DNA from: Thermotoga sp.
GTDB lineage: Bacteria > Thermotogota > Thermotogae > B3-G13
Assembly (NCBI GenBank): GCA_003641555.1
Contig: QNAT01000009.1
Coordinates: forward strand, 1 to 11,779
Direction: 5' to 3'
DNA length: 11,779 nucleotides
The notes under the pieces are model-generated. The model worked only from the letters and a program-made list of their open reading frames with translations, was not told where the DNA came from and did not search any database. A program made the translations under genes and the position numbers. Below are positions 6,586 through 11,779 of this stretch, piece by piece; the stretch's first letter is position 1, and every line of letters begins with the position of its first letter.

Positions 6586-8295
6586 AGAACTATCACAGTA
6601 GAAGGAACACTTATCGATAATTACGATCAAGTGGTTGCAAGTCCGATTTTCAAGGAGATCATAAAAGAGTATGTAGAATTCCTGGAATCCATAGATTCTC
6701 CAATACTTGATGTGCTTTTGCAATTCAAGCATAATAATGGTTACGACTATCAGGAAATGGTGTTTTTTTTATACCTTTTAACGCTCAGACCAATTAGCGA
6801 GAGAAATTCCAATGCAGACGTACATAAGCTTCATGACTTTATTGAGGGTCTTTATGACTTTTGGAGGGAAAAGCACAGATTTATTATCAAGCGTGAGAGA
6901 TATCCAAGAAGTTTCAACGTGAGAGATAGTGTTATCAAATCCACAGAATTCATTGGTAACACCTTTGAAAAAACTGTAAGAAATTTATACAGGACGCTGG
7001 AGAAGAATATTTTCTTGAAGACCGAAAAGATCCTCCGAGAAGTACCGAGCGGGGCACAGGTCATTTTCCTCGTTGATAAGCCAAGGATTCGTGAAAAAGA
7101 AAGATTGGATTATCATTTGCTATATTCGATGCCTTTTATCTGGGGAATCATATTCGAACCCCCTGTGATCTTTCATACAAAGTCTAACAAGAGAAAGGGC
7201 ATCTTTCCAATTGTGAATGAAAAAATACTGTCAAAGATCGATCTTGGCCAATCGAAATGGTACGTATTACCCATTCACGTTGGAAGATTGATACTTTACA
7301 TTTACATCAATTCTGAGTACCTTTGCCATGTTGCTGGACTTGCCAATCTTTTCGAAATTGTAACCCCGGAAGAATTGAGAAAGCCAGATGGAATTGTCTT
7401 CTTCGGTTTACCACTCGAAAGTATAGGCAAAGACTACATCAATGGGGTTGTATTCAAAGATGACCTGTACGTTGGTGTGGTACCTGATATCGAAGAAAAT
7501 GATTACTTTGGATATGCTAAGAAAATAGTATTAACTGTGCATAATTTGATCATGATTGACACATTCAAACTTCCAATACATGGTTCCCTTGCACGAATAA
7601 AGCTCAAGAGCGGACAAAGTGCAACAGCTATGTTCGTTGGGGACAGTGGCGCAGGTAAATCAGAAACACTCGATGCTCTTGGAAGACTTACTGAGATCTC
7701 TGATCTCGAGATCATAATAGATGATATGGGGTCACTTGATATCGAGAACGATCGGGTTGTAGCCTATGGGACAGAAACTGGAGCCTTTGTAAGGCTCGAT
7801 GACCTCCCACCTGGTTACGCTTATGCTACCATAGATAGAAGCATCTTCATGAATCCCGATCAAAGCAACGCAAGAGTTATCGTACCGTATGGGAACTTCG
7901 ATCGGATCACAGCACCAACACCCATAGATTTTTTCTTATACGCAAACAACTTTACCAATGTTAACTCGAATGAGGAAAGAATTCGCTTTTTTCGCGATCC
8001 TGATATTGCTCTTGAAACTTTTTCAAAGGGAGCCCGGATGGCAAAAGGCACCACATCAGAAAAAGGATTGTCTTACTCATATTTTGCCAATCCTTTCGGG
8101 GCAGTTCAAAGAAGAGAGGCTCATGAGAAAATAGCCAGAAAGTACATCACGAAAATGTTCAACGAAGGAATAAGGGTAGGTGAGATAAGGACAATGCTTG
8201 GAATAAAGGGATACGAAAGAGAAGGACCTTATCTTGCTGCAAAAGACCTTTTAAGAGTAATCACTCATAATAAAAGTAGTAAGGGTAGAAAGTAA
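6580..8295 (+). CDS. Divergent PEP carboxykinase/HPr-kinase-fold P-loop protein
   Basis: The 571-residue protein shows the PEP carboxykinase (ATP) fold in its C-terminal half. In order it has IHGSLAR (His334), a phosphate-binding loop FVGDSGAGKSETLDAL (352-367, Lys360), IIIDDMGSLDI (Asp381/Asp382), GAFVRLDDL (401-409), GARMAKGTTSEKG (484-496) and SYSYFANPFG (498-507). These match in order the H, P-loop, DD, GTErG and FSaCFGapF elements of PEPCK. The SGAGKSE loop is also HPr-kinase-like. The first 330 residues are not recognised as any known domain, and the protein is longer than a usual ATP-PEPCK (about 520-540). PEPCK activity, a kinase role and another nucleotide-dependent role all remain possible. 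There is no predicted membrane segment. It starts at TTG, 32 bases after rpmB, and probably shares its transcript. Confidence 0.75.
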   Translation: MLRTITVEGTLIDNYDQVVASPIFKEIIKEYVEFLESIDSPILDVLLQFKHNNGYDYQEMVFFLYLLTLRPISERNSNADVHKLHDFIEGLYDFWREKHRFIIKRERYPRSFNVRDSVIKSTEFIGNTFEKTVRNLYRTLEKNIFLKTEKILREVPSGAQVIFLVDKPRIREKERLDYHLLYSMPFIWGIIFEPPVIFHTKSNKRKGIFPIVNEKILSKIDLGQSKWYVLPIHVGRLILYIYINSEYLCHVAGLANLFEIVTPEELRKPDGIVFFGLPLESIGKDYINGVVFKDDLYVGVVPDIEENDYFGYAKKIVLTVHNLIMIDTFKLPIHGSLARIKLKSGQSATAMFVGDSGAGKSETLDALGRLTEISDLEIIIDDMGSLDIENDRVVAYGTETGAFVRLDDLPPGYAYATIDRSIFMNPDQSNARVIVPYGNFDRITAPTPIDFFLYANNFTNVNSNEERIRFFRDPDIALETFSKGARMAKGTTSEKGLSYSYFANPFGAVQRREAHEKIARKYITKMFNEGIRVGEIRTMLGIKGYEREGPYLAAKDLLRVITHNKSSKGRK

Positions 8296-8336
8296 GTAAC
8301 CATTTGCAAAATGTCTGAATTCTGATCAAATATCGC

Positions 8337-8365
8337 TTGACATATCTACTATATGATATTATCAT
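8337..8365 (+). promoter_or_regulatory. Promoter of padR-type gene inside the palindrome
   Basis: TTGACA (8337-8342), a 17-base spacer and TATCAT (8360-8365) form a near-consensus sigma-70-type promoter. The transcription start would fall at about 8372-8375, at or within a few bases of the ATG at 8375, so the mRNA should be leaderless or nearly so. No Shine-Dalgarno sequence precedes the ATG. Confidence 0.75.
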
Positions 8366-8381
8366 ATAGTAGATATGTCAA
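8337..8381. repeat. Perfect 45-base palindrome, probable PadR operator
   Basis: Two 22-base arms are exact reverse complements around one central T (8359). The left arm begins TTGACATATCTACTATATG and the right arm ends in the complement of this. The element contains the whole promoter of the padR-type gene and its right end covers the ATG at 8375. PadR proteins bind palindromic operators as dimers and often repress themselves, so this is the likely autoregulatory site; that role is inferred. Confidence 0.85.
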
Positions 8382-8731
8382 CATGTGGATTTGGTGGAAA
8401 AGGATGGTACATAAAAATAGCGATAATGTCCCTTTTGTCTTGTGGCAGTAGTTATGGTTATGAATTGATCGAAAGGCTTGAAGGTGTGGGAATAAGATTG
8501 GATGAGGGTTCTACAGGAACCCTCTACAAGACGCTTCGAGAACTCGAAAAGGAAGAATATCTATGTTCCATCTGGAAAAAGAGTCATCTGGGACCCAGAA
8601 GAAGAAAATATTCTATCACAGAGAAAGGAAAAGAAGAGATCAGAAAAGAGGTTAAAAGATTAAAAGAGATCAAAGGTTTTATAGACGAAATAATAAAAAA
8701 TTGCAAAGAGGTGAATAAAGGTGTCTTTTAA
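8375..8731 (+). CDS. PadR-family transcriptional regulator
   Basis: This is a 118-residue winged-helix repressor of the PadR family. After a short head (MSTCGFGGKGW) come the family features IAIMSLL, SYGYELIERL (27-36), GTLYKTLRELEKEEYL (48-63) for helix-turn-helix and recognition helix, and a wing LGPRRRKYSITEKGKE (72-87), then a charged C-terminal helix for dimerisation. The length is close to short (subfamily 2) PadR proteins. The ATG at 8375 lies inside the palindrome. A later Met18 has no ribosome-binding site and would cut into the conserved first helix. There are four cysteines (4, 23, 64, 110), which could make it thiol-responsive, though this is only inference. It overlaps the glutaredoxin-like gene by 11 bases, so the two are expressed together. 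Confidence 0.88.
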   Translation: MSTCGFGGKGWYIKIAIMSLLSCGSSYGYELIERLEGVGIRLDEGSTGTLYKTLRELEKEEYLCSIWKKSHLGPRRRKYSITEKGKEEIRKEVKRLKEIKGFIDEIIKNCKEVNKGVF

Positions 8732-8957
8732 GGCAGTGGTTTATACCAGTACACATTGTCCGTATTGCAAAGCAGCAAAGGAATATTTTAGAAAGTTAGG
8801 AGTTCCATTTGTGGAGAAAAATGTAGAACACAATCCACGATATGCTATGGAATTAGAGAAGAAAACTCATCTTTTTTCTGTCCCAGTTATACTATTGAAA
8901 GGCAGAACTATTGTGGGGTTTAATAAGCCCAAAATAAATAGAATTTTGGGAATTTGA
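8721..8957 (+). CDS. Glutaredoxin-like (NrdH-type) thiol redox protein
   Basis: This is a 78-residue thioredoxin-fold protein. It has the active-site CPYC (C13-C16) in VVYTSTHCPYCKAAK, the cis-proline segment SVPVI (Pro55), and GRTIVGF near the end, all typical of small glutaredoxins and NrdH-redoxins. Such proteins reduce disulfides, for example in ribonucleotide reductase or in regulators. The start is GTG at 8721 with GAGGTG (8708-8713) 7 bases upstream; the first 11 bases overlap the padR-type gene. A strong hairpin terminator begins 6 bases after its stop. The sequence shows no trans-membrane or export signal. The electron donor is unknown. Confidence 0.88.
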   Translation: MSFKAVVYTSTHCPYCKAAKEYFRKLGVPFVEKNVEHNPRYAMELEKKTHLFSVPVILLKGRTIVGFNKPKINRILGI

Positions 8958-8962
8958 GAGAT

Positions 8963-8994
8963 AAAAAGGAGAACCATTTAAGGTTCTCCTTTTT
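8963..8994. terminator. Bidirectional Rho-independent terminator between convergent genes
   Basis: A 13-base perfect stem (8963-8975 with 8982-8994) containing GGAGAACC and GGTTCTCC closes a 6-base loop. It has a run of A on the left and of T on the right, so it ends transcripts from both sides: the glutaredoxin-like gene on plus and groEL on minus. Confidence 0.92.
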
Positions 8995-9001
8995 TCTTAC
9001 A

Positions 9002-10624
<1,623 letters not shown>

Positions 10625-10640
10625 TTACACCACACTCCTT

Positions 10641-10907
10641 TTACTCTTCGACAACGGCAAGTAGATCACCGTTATCAATGATTATGTAATCTTCTTCGTC
10701 GAGCTTGAGTTCGGTACCAGCATATTTAGCAAAGATAACGGTATCTCCTACTTTTACCTTTATTTCATCGCTATCTCCCACTGCGATCACCTTTGCTCTT
10801 TGAGGCTTGTCCTTGGCTGTATCAGGTAAGACAAGTCCTCCTTCGCTCTTCTTCTCTTCCTTGATGGGTTTGATAAAAACTCTTTCACCCAATGGTGTTA
10901 CTTTCAT
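10641..10907 (-). CDS. groES: Co-chaperonin GroES (Hsp10)
   Basis: This is the 88-residue GroES that caps the GroEL ring. It starts [18 protein letters not shown] and contains the mobile loop [14 protein letters not shown], then [14 protein letters not shown] and DYIIID, all standard for the family. The ATG at 10907 has GAGGAGG (10916-10922 on plus coordinates) 8 bases upstream. The sequence style strongly recalls Thermotoga GroES, which is part of the reason for suggesting Thermotogota. Confidence 0.98.
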   Translation of the reverse strand: MKVTPLGERVFIKPIKEEKKSEGGLVLPDTAKDKPQRAKVIAVGDSDEIKVKVGDTVIFAKYAGTELKLDEEDYIIIDNGDLLAVVEE

Positions 10908-10941
10908 AATTCATCCCTCCTCAAAAATTTTCTAAGAGTTT

Positions 10942-10968
10942 TTAGCACTCTCGATGTTAAACTGCTAA
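10942..10968 (-). promoter_or_regulatory. CIRCE operator (HrcA site) of groES-groEL
   Basis: On the plus strand TTAGCACTC (10942-10950), a 9-base spacer and AACTGCTAA (10960-10968) match the CIRCE consensus TTAGCACTC-N9-GAGTGCTAA perfectly on one arm and 7 of 9 on the other. It overlaps the expected transcription start, the classic place for HrcA repression that heat shock relieves. Confidence 0.88.
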
Positions 10969-10971
10969 TAA

Positions 10972-11000
10972 ATATTAAGATAAATTTGCAAATGTGGCAA
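10972..11000 (-). promoter_or_regulatory. groES-groEL promoter
   Basis: Read on the minus strand, TTGCCA (11000-10995), a 17-base spacer and TAATAT (10977-10972) form a sigma-70-type promoter. The start of transcription would fall near 10965, within CIRCE, leaving a leader of about 58 bases before the groES ATG. Confidence 0.75.
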
Positions 11001-11075
11001 GTCTAATGATACATATTTATAGAGTAATATGAGTAATTATACTCAATTACACCAGAATATTATGATCTTTCGCTG

Positions 11076-11291
11076 TTATTTCTGATTCTTTTTGTAAATT
11101 ACCTGAAATCTCCATTTTTTATTAACTATGTTGTGAAAAAGTTTGTATTCATGCAGTTGTAAAATACCAATCCATTTTTGATCCACCAATTTATGTTCAT
11201 TTCTTTTGTCTTGATACAAAAGAAATGAACATAACAGAGGATCGCAAAAAGAGGTATTTGAAAATAGAAAGTTAAGATAAGATCGTTTCAA
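11076..11291 (-). pseudogene. Possible remnant ORF tail, minus strand
   Basis: The open frame on the minus strand ends at 11076 with a tryptophan- and aromatic-rich tail (DQKWIGILQLHEYKLF, then NKKWRFQVIYKKNQK) that reads like real protein. Its upstream part lies inside the repeat copy and its only start is a TTG there without a ribosome-binding site. It may be the end of an old gene cut by the repeat, or chance. No family is recognised. Confidence 0.2.
11193..11232. repeat. Long perfect inverted repeat at the edge of repeat copy 1
   Basis: A 17-base arm ATGTTCATTTCTTTTGT (11193-11209) pairs perfectly with 11216-11232 around the loop CTTGAT. The equivalent region before copy 2 (about 11447-11486) has only an imperfect version. 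It lacks a T-tract, so it is more like the end of a repeat element than a terminator. Confidence 0.8.
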
Positions 11292-11450
11292 AAAAATCGT
11301 AGGGACAGGTTTTTAAACCTGTCCGATGGAACGGAGTTCCATAATATCATTCGCCTTTGGCGGAATGGGCAGAGACGTTGAAGTCATGTCCCTACGGTTA
11401 CGGGAATGTATGGTGTAAGGTGAAAATTGTCCTGTTGAGGTTCTGACTTT
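11217..11450. repeat. Multi-hairpin intergenic repeat, copy 1 (full)
   Basis: This 234-base unit recurs at 11479-11667. It can fold into hairpin H1 (11303-11324, GGACAGGTTT-TT-AAACCTGTCC), H2 (11326-11342, ATGGAAC-GGA-GTTCCAT) and H3 (11348-11367, CATTCGCC with GGCGGAATG, one bulge). An outer pairing CGTAGGGACA (11298-11307) with TGTCCCTACG (11387-11396) would compete with part of H1. It has no coding frame, so it looks like a REP- or MITE-like non-autonomous element. The larger family is not identified here. Confidence 0.8.
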
Positions 11451-11478
11451 TTCTTTGGTTCGTTTGACTTGTATCAAG

Positions 11479-11667
11479 CAAAAGAAATGAACATAACAGA
11501 GGATCGCAAAAAGAGGTATTTGAAAATAGAAAGTTAAGATACAATCGTTTCAAAAAAATCGTAGGGACAGGTTTTTAAACCTGTCCGATGGAACTGAAGT
11601 CATGTCCCTTACGGTTATGGGAGTGTATGGTGTAAGGTGAAAATTGTCCTGTTGAGGTTCTGACTTT
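11479..11667. repeat. Multi-hairpin intergenic repeat, copy 2 (46-base internal deletion)
   Basis: This direct copy differs from copy 1 by two substitutions in its first 116 bases. It then lacks the 46 bases equivalent to 11333-11378, which removes half of H2 and all of H3. The rest differs by two substitutions and one inserted T. H1 (11565-11586) is preserved exactly. A 28-base spacer separates it from copy 1. Confidence 0.8.
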
Positions 11668-11758
11668 AAGTTGGCATTACGAAATTTGCGTTAAGGAATT
11701 CGATGACCATAAAAATATTCCAATTAAAGTAAACAAAAATCTTGTCGATATAAAATAG
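11636..11758 (+). pseudogene. Possible remnant ORF tail, plus strand
   Basis: A frame open from 11636 ends with TAG at 11756-11758 and its last part reads WHYEICVKEFDDHKN and IPIKVNKNLVDIK, which looks like protein. It has no start codon and its first part lies in repeat copy 2, which ends at 11667. The stop is 17 bases before the next start codon, an operon-like gap. It could be a gene end left behind by insertion of the repeat, or chance. Confidence 0.2.
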
Positions 11759-11761
11759 AGA

Positions 11762-11779
11762 GAGGTGTTGTGATTATGA
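11762..11779 (+). CDS. Probable start of a further gene, cut by window end
   Basis: GAGGTG (11762-11767) lies 8 bases before an ATG at 11776-11778, a good ribosome-binding site and start. Only the start codon and one more base are inside the window, so the product cannot be named. Confidence 0.45.

Larger units (their letters stand above)
10922..11775. other. About 850 bases without a convincing intact gene
   Basis: From the groES leader to the next start codon this AT-rich stretch holds the groES control region (10942-11000), a small inverted repeat TGAGTA-ATTA-TACTCA (11030-11045) of unknown role, two weak ORF tails, and two copies of a multi-hairpin repeat (11193-11667). I see no tRNA, rRNA or CRISPR array. 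Confidence 0.6.

Noticed and set aside
11193..11232. The 17-base inverted repeat as a transcription terminator
   Set aside because: There is no T-tract after the stem in either direction and it borders a repeated unit, so a repeat-element end is more likely.
11193..11667. CRISPR array
   Set aside because: Only two long, structurally complex copies with a single 28-base gap; not short regular repeats with unique spacers.
11724..11756. Promoter for the gene starting at 11776
   Set aside because: A TATAAA-like box is present at 11749-11754 but no acceptable -35 sequence at correct spacing; the region is simply AT-rich.

Overview
The window looks like chromosomal DNA from a low-GC, probably thermophilic bacterium. 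The best guess is a member of the Thermotogota. The main support is the style of GroES and GroEL, a HrcA/CIRCE-type groES control region and tightly packed operons. The phylum is inferred from remembered protein style, not from a search.

Layout: (1) Bases 1-5393, plus strand, are one compact operon: the 3' part of a B12-binding-type radical SAM protein, a PhoB/OmpR-type response regulator overlapping it by ATGA, an unusual 667-residue protein joining a soluble PAS-like/histidine kinase half to a DHH-DHHA1 (NrnA-like) phosphodiesterase half, and the tRNA(Met) cytidine acetate ligase TmcAL. (2) Bases 5394-8295, after a probable promoter, carry a PAP2-type membrane protein, ribosomal protein bL28 with four zinc-binding cysteines, and a divergent PEP carboxykinase-fold ATPase with a large N-terminal extension and a TTG start. 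(3) Bases 8337-8957 hold a PadR-type repressor and an overlapping glutaredoxin-like gene. They are driven by a promoter embedded in a perfect 45-base palindrome that reaches into the padR start codon, so the mRNA should be nearly leaderless. A bidirectional terminator at 8963-8994 closes this unit. (4) groES-groEL follow on the minus strand, with a clear promoter and a CIRCE operator. (5) Bases 10922-11775 have no convincing intact gene. They contain two direct copies of a multi-hairpin intergenic repeat, the second lacking 46 internal bases, flanked by two weak ORF tails. A probable new plus-strand gene starts at the last bases.

Working together: the first operon places a two-component pair next to RNA-related enzymes (an oligonucleotide or cyclic-dinucleotide phosphodiesterase and a tRNA-modifying ligase). 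This suggests, without proving it, a link between sensing and nucleotide or RNA metabolism. The padR-glutaredoxin pair looks like a self-controlled redox switch. The most unusual items are the kinase-DHH fusion with a candidate internal start, the palindromic promoter of padR, the PEPCK-like protein and the repeat pair.
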